NCBI GenBank assembly: GCA_025058515.1
Contig: JANXDW010000031.1
Coordinates: forward strand, 1-58,167
Reading direction: 5' to 3'
Source of the DNA: Aigarchaeota archaeon
GTDB taxonomy: Archaea; Thermoproteota; Nitrososphaeria_A; Caldarchaeales; Wolframiiraptoraceae
Length of the DNA: 58,167 nt
Shown: piece by piece, positions 16,115-24,031 of the stretch
How the letters are laid out: every line of letters starts with the position of its first letter
How positions within the stretch are numbered: position 1 is the first letter of the stretch
Program-made: the position numbers and the translations under genes
The notes under the pieces: model-generated
The model's input: the letters and a program-made list of their open reading frames with translations, nothing else
Database searches by the model: none
What the model was told of the DNA's origin: nothing

Positions 16115-17782
16115 TTATCGACGGCTATCTTCGATAGACTTTCTCTTCACGAGTTCTCTTACAAAAGAGTAGTATATAGGTGAGGGTTTATGAGGTCTAC
16201 TCTTAAACTCTGGGTGAAACTGAACTCCGATGATCCAAGTCTTGTCTACGACCTCGATAGCGTTAACGACCTCGCCGCCTAGGTCTGTTGCTGAAGCTTT
16301 AAGTCCATTTTGCTCTGCAAGCTTAACATACTTTGGATTTATATGGTATCTATGTCTGAATCTCTCATGGATGATCTCTGAACCATAGATATTATAGAGG
16401 ATAGTATCCTTCAAAACTCTTACAGGATGTGAGCCGATTCTCATGGTTCCTCCTAAAAACTTTTCAACTCTCTGTTCAGGGAGCAGGTCGACTACTGGAT
16501 GCTGGGTCTCGGGATCTATTTCAGTCGAGCTCGCTTCTTTCAATCTCAAAACTTCTCTCGCAAAAGCTATGAAGAGGAGTTGGCATCCAAAACATATCCC
16601 GAGGAAGGGCTTATCATTTTTGAGAGCATAACGAGCGGTCTCGACCATCCCTTCAACCCCTCTTGACCCAAATCCAGGTGTTAGGAGTATGCCGTCAGCG
16701 GATTCTAATAACTCATAAAATTTCTTTGAGTCTTTATCATAGAGTTCGGTGTCGAGGTAGATCCTTCTCACCTTGACCCTATTGAAGGCTCCAGCATGAT
16801 CAAGCGCCATGTTTATGCTAATGTAGCTATCGTGAATGAGTGTGTACTTTCCAGGCATGAGAACCGTTACTTCACCTCTTATTGATGTGTATAGGTTAAC
16901 GATCTCCTGCCATTCTATTAAGGCATTCTCATTACATCTAACATCTAGTTGAAGGATTCTGCATAGATGGTCGCCGAGTCCTTGAGATTCAAAGTGAAGT
17001 GGTAGTTTGTAAATGACGTCTAAGTCTGGGTCTGAGATTACAGCCTCCACTGGGACGTTGCAGAATAGCCCTATCTTCTCCCGTACATCTTGTGTGAGCT
17101 CGCTTTTCGTCCTACCGATGATTATATCTGGTTGGAGACCGGAGCTTTGGAGTACTTTGACGCTATGCTGAGTTGGCTTAGTCTTAAACTGTCCAATAGT
17201 CTCTAGGAATGGGATTAAAGTAACGTGGACTAAGGCTGTGTTCCCGATTCCCTCCTCAAGCCTAAGTTGTCTTATCGCCTCGAGGAATGGCATGGCCTCT
17301 ATATCTCCAACTGTTCCACCGACCTCGATCAATAAGACGTCAGGCTTACTCCGTTGAGCGACAGCCCTTATCCTCTTCTTTATCTCGCTAGTTATATGTG
17401 GGATGACTTGAATAGTCTTTCCAAGATATTCTCCAATCCTCTCCTTGAGAATAACGCTTAAGTAGACTTGCCCAGATGTAATGTTGTTCGATGGGTGCAT
17501 ATTCTTATCTAGGAACCTCTCATAGGTCCCGAAGTCTTGATCTACTTCTGCTATTCTAAATCTATAGCCTAGAGCTGGCTCAAATTCCCATACATCTTCA
17601 CATACATAGACTTCTCCATGCTCTATCGGGTTCAAGGTTCCAGGATCAACGTTAAGGTAAGGATCCATTTTAATGACGTCAACGTTCAGCTTCCTAAACT
17701 GGAAGAGTTTTGCAATAGATGCTGTAACCACACCTTTACCGAGACCGCTTACTACTCCACCGGTTACGAAGACGTATTTCAA
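16115..17782 (-). CDS. pyrG: CTP synthase
   Basis: The enzyme makes CTP from UTP, ATP and glutamine, the last step of the pyrimidine operon encoded here. It is full length at 555 residues. The synthase domain starts VFVTGGVVSGLGKG, and the glutaminase domain carries the nucleophile Cys in FLGICFGCQL and the His-Glu of VQFHPEF. It overlaps the end of pyrD by 4 bases (start ATG inside the pyrD stop region), showing translational coupling as the last gene of the operon. Confidence 0.98.
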   Translation of the reverse strand: MKYVFVTGGVVSGLGKGVVTASIAKLFQFRKLNVDVIKMDPYLNVDPGTLNPIEHGEVYVCEDVWEFEPALGYRFRIAEVDQDFGTYERFLDKNMHPSNNITSGQVYLSVILKERIGEYLGKTIQVIPHITSEIKKRIRAVAQRSKPDVLLIEVGGTVGDIEAMPFLEAIRQLRLEEGIGNTALVHVTLIPFLETIGQFKTKPTQHSVKVLQSSGLQPDIIIGRTKSELTQDVREKIGLFCNVPVEAVISDPDLDVIYKLPLHFESQGLGDHLCRILQLDVRCNENALIEWQEIVNLYTSIRGEVTVLMPGKYTLIHDSYISINMALDHAGAFNRVKVRRIYLDTELYDKDSKKFYELLESADGILLTPGFGSRGVEGMVETARYALKNDKPFLGICFGCQLLFIAFAREVLRLKEASSTEIDPETQHPVVDLLPEQRVEKFLGGTMRIGSHPVRVLKDTILYNIYGSEIIHERFRHRYHINPKYVKLAEQNGLKASATDLGGEVVNAIEVVDKTWIIGVQFHPEFKSRPHKPSPIYYSFVRELVKRKSIEDSRR

Positions 17783-18705
17783 TAGGGATTAGACACCTCC
17801 TCATGAGCAAGACCTACAAGCTCTACTATACTTCTAAATCCTTCAGTCTCTAAGTATCTCCTTAATCCTTCAATAATTTCTCTAAAGACTTCCAAGTCCT
17901 TCGTAGCTATGGCAGAGCCTATTCCAACGGCCGAGGCTCCAGCAAGTATCATCTCTAGAGCGGAGACCCATGAATCAACTCCACCAACCCCAATTATTGG
18001 CACATTCCTAAATCTCTCATAGAGATCGTAGACGACTTTGAGTGCTATGGGTTTGATGCCTGGACCTGAATAACCTCCATAGATGTTGGAGAGTATAGGG
18101 GTTCTAGCGTATATATCGATTGCGAGCCCTCGAAGCGTGTTTATTGCTGTGAAACCTGAAATGCCAGCTCTAACCGCTTCTTCAGCTAACTTGAGATAGT
18201 TATAATGTGCAGAGAGTTTTAAGAAGATTGGTCTACCATGTGCGACAGCTTTAACTCTACGAATGATGTTGATAGCGGCTTCCAAGTCTTCTCCTAATTC
18301 AGCCCCCATCTTCTCTACATGTGGACATGAAAGGTTCAACTCAAAGGCGTCGACGCCATGCTCTACGCCAACCTTGACAACATACTCGTATTCTTCTAGA
18401 TCTTTCCCGCCAACGCTAAGTATGACTGGAATTTTAAGAAGCTTCTTCATCAAGTCTAGTTCTTCTGAAAAGTAGTCTATCCCTGGATTAGCTAGACCCA
18501 CAGCATTAAGATATCCTGTCTCAAGCTTAACGAAGCTCGGGTTCCTATATCCAGGCCTAGCATCCTTGGTTATAGTCTTCGTTGTATAAGCACCAGCCCC
18601 CGCTTCTTCTATTCTTAATGCTAGACTTGCTGAGTTTCCTAATATGCCTGAAGCTAAGATTAAGGGGTTTCGAAGTTTAAGACCTGCTAACTCGATTTGT
18701 AGCAA
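17779..18705 (-). CDS. pyrD: dihydroorotate dehydrogenase, catalytic subunit (class 1B)
   Basis: This is the FMN enzyme that oxidises dihydroorotate to orotate. Its 308-residue TIM barrel has the start 'LRNPLILASGILGNS', the active-site Cys in NLSCPHVEKMGAEL, and phosphate-binding 'IIGVGGVDSW...AVGIGSAIAT'. An active-site Cys plus a neighbouring pyrK marks class 1B, which passes electrons through PyrK to NAD or another acceptor. It is separated from the small gene upstream by one base and overlaps pyrG by four. Confidence 0.96.
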   Translation of the reverse strand: MLQIELAGLKLRNPLILASGILGNSASLALRIEEAGAGAYTTKTITKDARPGYRNPSFVKLETGYLNAVGLANPGIDYFSEELDLMKKLLKIPVILSVGGKDLEEYEYVVKVGVEHGVDAFELNLSCPHVEKMGAELGEDLEAAINIIRRVKAVAHGRPIFLKLSAHYNYLKLAEEAVRAGISGFTAINTLRGLAIDIYARTPILSNIYGGYSGPGIKPIALKVVYDLYERFRNVPIIGVGGVDSWVSALEMILAGASAVGIGSAIATKDLEVFREIIEGLRRYLETEGFRSIVELVGLAHEEVSNPY

Positions 18706-18706
18706 A

Positions 18707-18937
18707 TCAGCTCTCCTCCAATCTTGACCAAGTTTTCTCCATCTTCAAACATCTTTCTTCAAGCATTACCTTATGGTCTGAGCTAGGCGTGTAGACATAG
18801 CTCGTTATTGCTACAATCTCATCGATGGTCACACATACTTCTTCAAAGAAAACTCTTAGAAAGATCTTGTCCTCTATAATTAGATCGTCTTTAGATAGGG
18901 ATCTTCCGTGAGTCAAAGCTTCTCCACCACCTCCCAA
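18707..18937 (-). CDS. small unknown protein between pyrK and pyrD
   Basis: The frame is 76 residues and opens inside the 3' end of pyrK (47-base overlap). Its stop is one base from the pyrD start. No family is recognised. The middle is rich in beta-branched residues (IFLRVFFEEVCVTIDEIVAITSYV) and the end is charged. The first about 15 residues may be only readthrough of pyrK sequence; a TTG codon further in could be the real start. The tight placement in a compact operon suggests a real gene, possibly an accessory of the PyrD-PyrK complex, but that is inference. Confidence 0.45.
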   Translation of the reverse strand: MGGGGEALTHGRSLSKDDLIIEDKIFLRVFFEEVCVTIDEIVAITSYVYTPSSDHKVMLEERCLKMEKTWSRLEES

Positions 18938-19724
18938 GCCCTTCTATCTTAAGGAGTACTTCAAGAGGGAATACGGGACCATCTCTGCAGACCCTCAGCC
19001 CCAGTGGGTCTAGAATGCATGTTCCGCAGACCCCCACCCCACATCGCATATACCTCTCAAGTGAGGCTTCCAGCCTTAACCCAATCCTCTGAACTGAATT
19101 GATTATTCTTGCCATCATAGGTTCTGGACCACAGAGGTAGATTACATCATAGTTCTGTTCTTGAAGGATCTGTTTTAATGCGTCAGGGATTATGCCTTTA
19201 AACCCGATGCTTCCATCCTCTGTAGTGATAAAAAGCTTATCGCATAATGCTTCAAATTCCTCTAAGAAGAATGCTTTACCTTTAGATTCAAAGCCTAATA
19301 GAGCATCACAGCGTCCTCCTCGATCTCTGATCTTCTCGGTTAAGAATAGTAGGGGCGCCAGCCCTGAGCCTCCGCCAACTAAAAGCGATCTCTCATTCTC
19401 ACATGGGGGGTTGAATCCTCTTCCATATGGTCCTCTAAGATAAACCCTATCTCCAGCCTGTACTCTATCATAGATATAGCTAGTTATCTTACCTCTCTTA
19501 GTAATCGCTAGTACGAGTTCTCCATCTCTATAGTTAGCGGCACTTAATGGTATCTCTCCAGCTCTAGGGATCCAGACCATGAAGAATTGACCGGGACTCG
19601 GTGGTAGACCACGATAACTTAGTCGATAAACCTTTGTTGTTGAGGCTACTTTAATGACGGACTTAACTTCAGAGGCTAGGTACATTTCTCCTCCCAGAAT
19701 ATTCTCCAATAGCAAGCTCATCAC
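18891..19724 (-). CDS. pyrK: dihydroorotate dehydrogenase electron-transfer subunit
   Basis: This is an FAD and [2Fe-2S] protein that carries electrons from PyrD. Its 277 residues form a ferredoxin-reductase fold: FAD-binding 'GQFFMVWIPRAGEIPLS', a nucleotide-binding 'LLVGGGSGLAPLLFL', 'YLCGPEPMMARI', and the iron-sulfur motif with Cys228, 233, 236 and 246. The frame opens at 19724, but the start at about 19685 (MYLASEVKSVIKV) matches the family better and trims the overlap with the preceding small gene to 17 bases. Confidence 0.94.
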   Translation of the reverse strand: MMSLLLENILGGEMYLASEVKSVIKVASTTKVYRLSYRGLPPSPGQFFMVWIPRAGEIPLSAANYRDGELVLAITKRGKITSYIYDRVQAGDRVYLRGPYGRGFNPPCENERSLLVGGGSGLAPLLFLTEKIRDRGGRCDALLGFESKGKAFFLEEFEALCDKLFITTEDGSIGFKGIIPDALKQILQEQNYDVIYLCGPEPMMARIINSVQRIGLRLEASLERYMRCGVGVCGTCILDPLGLRVCRDGPVFPLEVLLKIEGLGRWWRSFDSRKIPI

Positions 19725-19908
19725 CCTCTTCTTCTAGGGAAACCCTCATGGTAAGCTCAAAGAAGACTGTGTATACTACGTAGCCTCTTAAGGTAGTAGA
19801 GTATGCAGAAGAGTTTTCTCGTATCTTGTCAATAATGTTGGAAGGTTCCTCGATTTCTTTTTGCTTAAATTCTAGAATTGAGGTCTTATCCCAGTTTGGG
19901 AACTTCAT
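19669..19908 (-). CDS. small unknown protein between pyrE and pyrK
   Basis: This is a 79-residue frame starting at ATG 19908 inside the end of pyrE and ending inside the start of pyrK. No family is recognised. The N-terminus is charged and helical (LEFKQKEIEEPSNIIDKIRE). The middle is strand-like (TLRGYVVYTVFFELTMRVSL) and the end acidic. The 23-base and roughly 17-base overlaps with its neighbours are typical of real operon genes. It shows no clear similarity by eye to the other small gene after pyrK. The function is unknown. Confidence 0.55.
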   Translation of the reverse strand: MKFPNWDKTSILEFKQKEIEEPSNIIDKIRENSSAYSTTLRGYVVYTVFFELTMRVSLEEEGDELAIGEYSGRRNVPSL

Positions 19909-20461
19909 GACTCCACTCCTCCGTAGAAAGGAGATCTTTAAGAGTGATCAGACTTTGAAGCTTAACCCCTATCGAGGCCAGTGCCTCTCTAGCACCTTCA
20001 AGCCTATCGACAACGACCCATGCTTTCTCAACTCTCAGCCCATGCTCTCTCAATACTTCAGTAGCCATCATCAAGCTACTCCCAGTAGTAGAAACATCAT
20101 CGATTAGTAGAACTCTAGAATCTTCCTCCCAATCTCCCTCGATCAATCTCTCAGCTCCATGTTCTTTCTTCTCCTTCCTAACGTAGATCATGGGTCTTCT
20201 CATCTCGTAGGCGACTGCAACCGCTATCGGAAGCCCGCCAGTAGCTATCCCGCAAATTATGTCGAAGGCTTCTCCACTAATCTTCTTGACCAGCTCGGTC
20301 ACTACGTATTTGAAGACATTAGGGTGAGATGGAAGCTTCCTGAGATCGATGTATATGTTGCTGGTCTTGCCTGAGCTAAGCTTGAATTCACCGAATTTTA
20401 CTACCTCGATCTTCCAGAGAACCCTACTTATCATAGAGCCACCTCCTCTGCTCAGCGACAA
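19886..20461 (-). CDS. pyrE: orotate phosphoribosyltransferase
   Basis: The enzyme joins orotate to PRPP to give OMP. It has 191 residues with the start 'FKLSSGKTSNIYIDLRKL', 'IICGIATGGLPIAVAVA' and the PRPP motif VLLIDDVSTTGSS. The catalytic-loop Lys/His region is YVRKEKKEHGAERLIEG. It overlaps pyrF by 38 bases (the start may lie slightly later, at 'MISRVLWKIEVV') and overlaps the small unknown gene downstream. Confidence 0.96.
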   Translation of the reverse strand: MSLSRGGGSMISRVLWKIEVVKFGEFKLSSGKTSNIYIDLRKLPSHPNVFKYVVTELVKKISGEAFDIICGIATGGLPIAVAVAYEMRRPMIYVRKEKKEHGAERLIEGDWEEDSRVLLIDDVSTTGSSLMMATEVLREHGLRVEKAWVVVDRLEGAREALASIGVKLQSLITLKDLLSTEEWSHEVPKLG

Positions 20462-21104
20462 TCTCCTCTGCCAACTTTCTAGGATTATTGCTTAAGATTA
20501 TCGCCCTCCCAACGATTTCGAAGTCTGCGCCACACTTGAGTGCACTCCCCGCAGCCGCTCCTTGAACACCTATTCCCGGAGAAATTATTAGGTGACCTGA
20601 TCCCAGCTTTGCTCTAGCTTCTCTTATCTTATCGCTCTTCGTCGCGCCGATAACTACACCCTTGAGCTTTAGTTTTTTCGAGTAATTCAAGAATTCATTG
20701 AAATCTCTATCGAAAAGTATGCTATCAGGGTGGCTCATCATAGCGACTCCGAAGAGGTCATGTCTTCTCTCTATTGCCCAACTTGCCACCTCTTCATACC
20801 CCATTGGGAAAAGGTGGATTATTGAGCCATCGAAGCCTATTTCCGAGATTATCTCTAAGTTCCTTATCATGATCTCCGGTATATCTGCGAGCTTGAAATC
20901 TGAGATGAAGTACATGTTTTCCTTAAATTTCTCGATGAGTTTGGCCAGTCCATCACATCCAACTAAGAGGCTGGTGGCTATTCCAAGCTTAGTAGCGACT
21001 ACAAGATCTTCTAACTCCTCCAACAGCTGGGAGATTCTCTCGATCTCGTTTAGATAATCAACAGCAAGTATAAGTTTAGAGTTCTTCTGTTGGGAAAGTC
21101 TCAA
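20424..21104 (-). CDS. pyrF: orotidine 5'-phosphate decarboxylase
   Basis: The enzyme converts OMP to UMP. It is a 226-residue TIM barrel with the catalytic motif DFKLADIPE (Asp-x-Lys-x-x-Asp), 'LILAVDYLN' at strand 1, 'ISPGIGVQG' and 'IVGRAIILSNNPRKLAEEI' at the phosphate site. It is the first gene of the minus-strand pyrimidine operon. The early-pathway genes pyrB and pyrC are not in the window. Confidence 0.96.
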   Translation of the reverse strand: MRLSQQKNSKLILAVDYLNEIERISQLLEELEDLVVATKLGIATSLLVGCDGLAKLIEKFKENMYFISDFKLADIPEIMIRNLEIISEIGFDGSIIHLFPMGYEEVASWAIERRHDLFGVAMMSHPDSILFDRDFNEFLNYSKKLKLKGVVIGATKSDKIREARAKLGSGHLIISPGIGVQGAAAGSALKCGADFEIVGRAIILSNNPRKLAEEIVAEQRRWLYDK

Positions 21105-21543
21105 GAGCTTATCTCTCAGAGTGCCCTATCCATTTTTAGTAATGGCTAGATTTAATCATTTCGGCATGTTTAGCTAGGTATTAAGGTGAATACGACTCTG
21201 GAAGTGGATTACCCTCGGGTGGAGATGGTTACGGAAAAACCTGTTATACGATAATATTCTAGATGACCTCGCAAAATCTACAAACTTAACAGTCATACAA
21301 TAATTATTAATCGTTAAAGGATTCTTTATATAATATCTTGACTTAATCGTAACTCACATCTATAAGAGTCTTGTACATGGAAATGTTTAGAACCTAAAAC
21401 TTCTACACGATCATTTTTAAGAAATTCTAGAAGATATGGTTTTCATAGATTTCTACTCTAGTTATGAAGTCCATCTTGATCAAGGATATTGATTATTTTT
21501 TAGAGAAAGAATTTTATGAAGGTATGATTAGAGTATTCTTGAG
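21105..21543. other. intergenic stretch between divergent pyr and herA transcripts
   Basis: About 440 bases with no convincing gene on either strand. It should contain the promoter of the pyr operon (minus) and of the HerA gene (plus). A/T-rich runs such as those near 21290-21340 are possible TATA elements, but none is clearly placed. Confidence 0.45.
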
Positions 21544-22989
21544 ATGCCTGCACCTATCGGCATTATAAGTAGTGGTGCGACTGAGTCGTATGCAATCGTT
21601 ATTCTATATGATGGTATGGAGAAGAAGGTTGAGAATGAGAGCTTGGTATTGATAAAGAATAAGAATGGTGGGAAGGTCTTGGCTGTATGTAGAGGTGGTA
21701 AAGGGATAAACGATAGCTTGAGAACTGGATCATTTACACCTGGAGTAGCTTATGCGAAGAGTAGGAGAGTTCCTAGTAGTGTTAAAGAATACTTTTTATT
21801 CAATCTCCAGGTTATAGGAGAGATCGTCGATGATAAAGGGATCTCGCAGAATAGGATTATTATAGCTCCTACATCTCAAGTCGAGGTATTCGATGAAGAT
21901 GATAACCCTATGCAGTATCTGGGAAGAAGCGAGTTGACGATAGGTCACTATTGGGGTAGACCAAGCTGGAAGATCCCAGTTCTAAAAGAGTACATAAACT
22001 ACCACATTGGGGTTTTCGGTGTAACAGGCTCGGGGAAAAGTTATCTAACTAGATATGAGATAATTCCTCTTCTCAGAAAAGCTGGATACGATGTAATTAT
22101 CATGGATTGGAAGGGAAGTGACTATTCACCATACTTCAAGTCGACTATAACTTTCGATAAGATAAAGATAGATAACCAGACAGTTATAAAATACTTTGGC
22201 TCTATAACAAAAAACTTTGGATATTATGAGAGGGAGGAGAATCCGGTAGCGGCTGCAGTTGAGACAGCTCTCAGACAAGTTGATTGGAGAGGAAAAGATG
22301 CTCATACAAGCCGAAACCTAGTATATCAGAGAGCTAGATCGATCATAATGAATGCGCCTGGAGTTAAGGAAGATACTAAGACTTTACAGTTGAACCGTCT
22401 AGATGCATCGTTTGAGCAGATAACTGAAGAAGAGTTTGAGAGGTTCTTAGGAACTATCGAGCCTTGGGAGATAGTTGCAGAGGTTAGAGAGAAAGGAGTA
22501 TTAGTGATTGATATGAGTAAAGGGATAAAAGATCAGAAGCTTGCAGTATTTACAGCTATAGTAAAGTATCTAAAAAGACTTATGGAGAATAAGCAAGTAC
22601 TGAATATCGCTTTAGTAATAGATGAGGGACCTCAGTATGCTCCATGGCAGCCCCGAGGTATGGAGAGGGAGACAACTGACATAATAATTGATCTCTGCGC
22701 ACTTGGAAGAAGCTATGGTCTATCCATAATAATCCTCTCTCAAGGAATGGCTGGAGAGATAGGTTTAAACTCTGCTGTTAGAAGAAACTTAAACACTCAG
22801 TTTATAGGTAGGATACATCCTCTAGATGTTGAAGAAGCTCAGAAACTAGCTGCTTCATACTATATTTCTCCAGAGACCTTGCTAACTCTTCCTGAAGGAC
22901 ATTTCTACTTCTTAGGTAGGATGAACCCATCTCCCATACCACTACTCATAAGCTTCCAGATAGATTCTACGAGAAAAGATACTGTATAA
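21544..22989 (+). CDS. herA: HerA-type hexameric DNA translocase
   Basis: This is a FtsK/HerA-family ATPase of 481 residues. The N-terminal HAS barrel starts MPAPIGIISSGATESYAIV, Walker A is GVTGSGKS at 159-166, 'VIIMDWKGSDY' follows, the Walker B strand is 'ALVIDEGPQYAP', and the sensor/arginine-finger region is in 'SIIILSQGMAGE...LNTQFIGRIHP'. HerA works with the nuclease NurA, and with Mre11-Rad50, in processing DNA ends. A NurA-family gene lies 1 kb downstream on the same strand, separated by a minus-strand DUF350 gene. Rad50 and Mre11 are not in the window. Confidence 0.88.
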   Translation: MPAPIGIISSGATESYAIVILYDGMEKKVENESLVLIKNKNGGKVLAVCRGGKGINDSLRTGSFTPGVAYAKSRRVPSSVKEYFLFNLQVIGEIVDDKGISQNRIIIAPTSQVEVFDEDDNPMQYLGRSELTIGHYWGRPSWKIPVLKEYINYHIGVFGVTGSGKSYLTRYEIIPLLRKAGYDVIIMDWKGSDYSPYFKSTITFDKIKIDNQTVIKYFGSITKNFGYYEREENPVAAAVETALRQVDWRGKDAHTSRNLVYQRARSIIMNAPGVKEDTKTLQLNRLDASFEQITEEEFERFLGTIEPWEIVAEVREKGVLVIDMSKGIKDQKLAVFTAIVKYLKRLMENKQVLNIALVIDEGPQYAPWQPRGMERETTDIIIDLCALGRSYGLSIIILSQGMAGEIGLNSAVRRNLNTQFIGRIHPLDVEEAQKLAASYYISPETLLTLPEGHFYFLGRMNPSPIPLLISFQIDSTRKDTV

Positions 22990-23150
22990 TTATAGTTCTT
23001 CATGATAGATTAACTTGGTATATGAGGGTTCTTCGAAGGAAAGTTTAGACGATAATAGGATCATATGTTCTGCTTAATTCAAAGAATTGAGTTCAGGGAA
23101 TAATGAATTTTATGTATTCACCCTATATTGTCGTTTATCTGGTTGAAGCG

Positions 23151-23168
23151 ATGCTCAATCATGAGCAT
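23151..23168. other. hairpin-forming inverted repeat in a convergent gap
   Basis: ATGCTCA and TGAGCAT form perfect 7-bp arms around four bases. The repeat lies between the convergent ends of the HerA and DUF350 genes. It could be a transcript-end hairpin or a protein site; there is no T-run directly beside it. Confidence 0.25.
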
Positions 23169-23267
23169 ATGATGTCAAATAAATGAGAAGTTCTAATCTC
23201 TAAGTATTCTCTTCTCTAGACTTCTTCAAAAAATTTGGGATTTAAGTAAATAAGTTTATTGTGAGGT

Positions 23268-23822
23268 TTATGATAATAGTCTTAGTATTGCTGAAGCTAT
23301 TGGTTCAGAGAGATAGGCTACTCCTTGGCTAGCGATTAGTGAGATAGCGAAGAAGGTCCCGAAGAGTACTACTGCTGTAGCTATATTACCTTCTTTCAAG
23401 TCTTTGACCAAGTCGAATTCTTTTATCTCTACTCCTGGTAACTTCTCTGCAGCTTTTACCAGCCATCTATATACTCTCGATTGTGCCCAGACTATTATTG
23501 CTATGGCTAATGGGAGACCGATGAACAACTGTATTATACCTCCAATCAATGCTGCGAGGTTAAATCCTCCTGGTACTACTGCTTTGCTTATCCCAGAGAC
23601 TGCTTGTCCGACGACGTTTCCAACAGCTATTAAGACACCCGCGATATACACAGCTACAGCTAGATTCTTCTTCCTCAGTTCTTCAAATTCATTTAATCCT
23701 CTCGTAGTTCTATCGAGAACATTTAAAGCTATTGTTATGCTGAAGAGAGCGAGAGCTACTCCAAGAATCAGCTGTAGTATACCTATTCCAATATCTATTA
23801 ATCCACTTATCCAAGGGTCCAT
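23268..23822 (-). CDS. DUF350 tandem-repeat membrane protein
   Basis: This is a 184-residue, very hydrophobic protein with about five membrane segments. Two copies of the DUF350 pattern are visible: 'LDRTTRGLNEFEELRKKNLAVAVYIAG' and 'EIKEFDLVKDLKEGNIATAVVLFG', each an acidic or charged loop followed by a helix beginning N-x-A-x-A. DUF350 proteins are small inner-membrane proteins of unknown function, found in bacteria and archaea. It is transcribed opposite to, and located between, the herA and nurA genes. Confidence 0.75.
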   Translation of the reverse strand: MDPWISGLIDIGIGILQLILGVALALFSITIALNVLDRTTRGLNEFEELRKKNLAVAVYIAGVLIAVGNVVGQAVSGISKAVVPGGFNLAALIGGIIQLFIGLPLAIAIIVWAQSRVYRWLVKAAEKLPGVEIKEFDLVKDLKEGNIATAVVLFGTFFAISLIASQGVAYLSEPIASAILRLLS

Positions 23823-23985
23823 ATCAGATAAAATATCTTCGATTTTCTATATAAAGTTTAATTATAATAGAGTTAAGTATATCGAGCTGCTTTGATCATT
23901 CTTTTTCTTATGTCGATAATAAATGAAGAGAATGTTTAAAAATTTGAGAGTGTTCTTTATCATACTTCTAACTTTAAGTCGAGAT

Positions 23986-24011
23986 CATTCTCTTAAGATA
24001 ATGAGAGAATG
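23986..24011. promoter_or_regulatory. inverted repeat just upstream of the NurA start
   Basis: CATTCTCT and AGAGAATG form perfect 8-bp arms separated by ten bases. The repeat ends 20 bases before the NurA ATG at 24032. It could be an operator or an mRNA hairpin over the leader. No matching repeat is seen upstream of herA. Confidence 0.3.
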
Positions 24012-24031
24012 CCATAGAAGAATCTTATACG

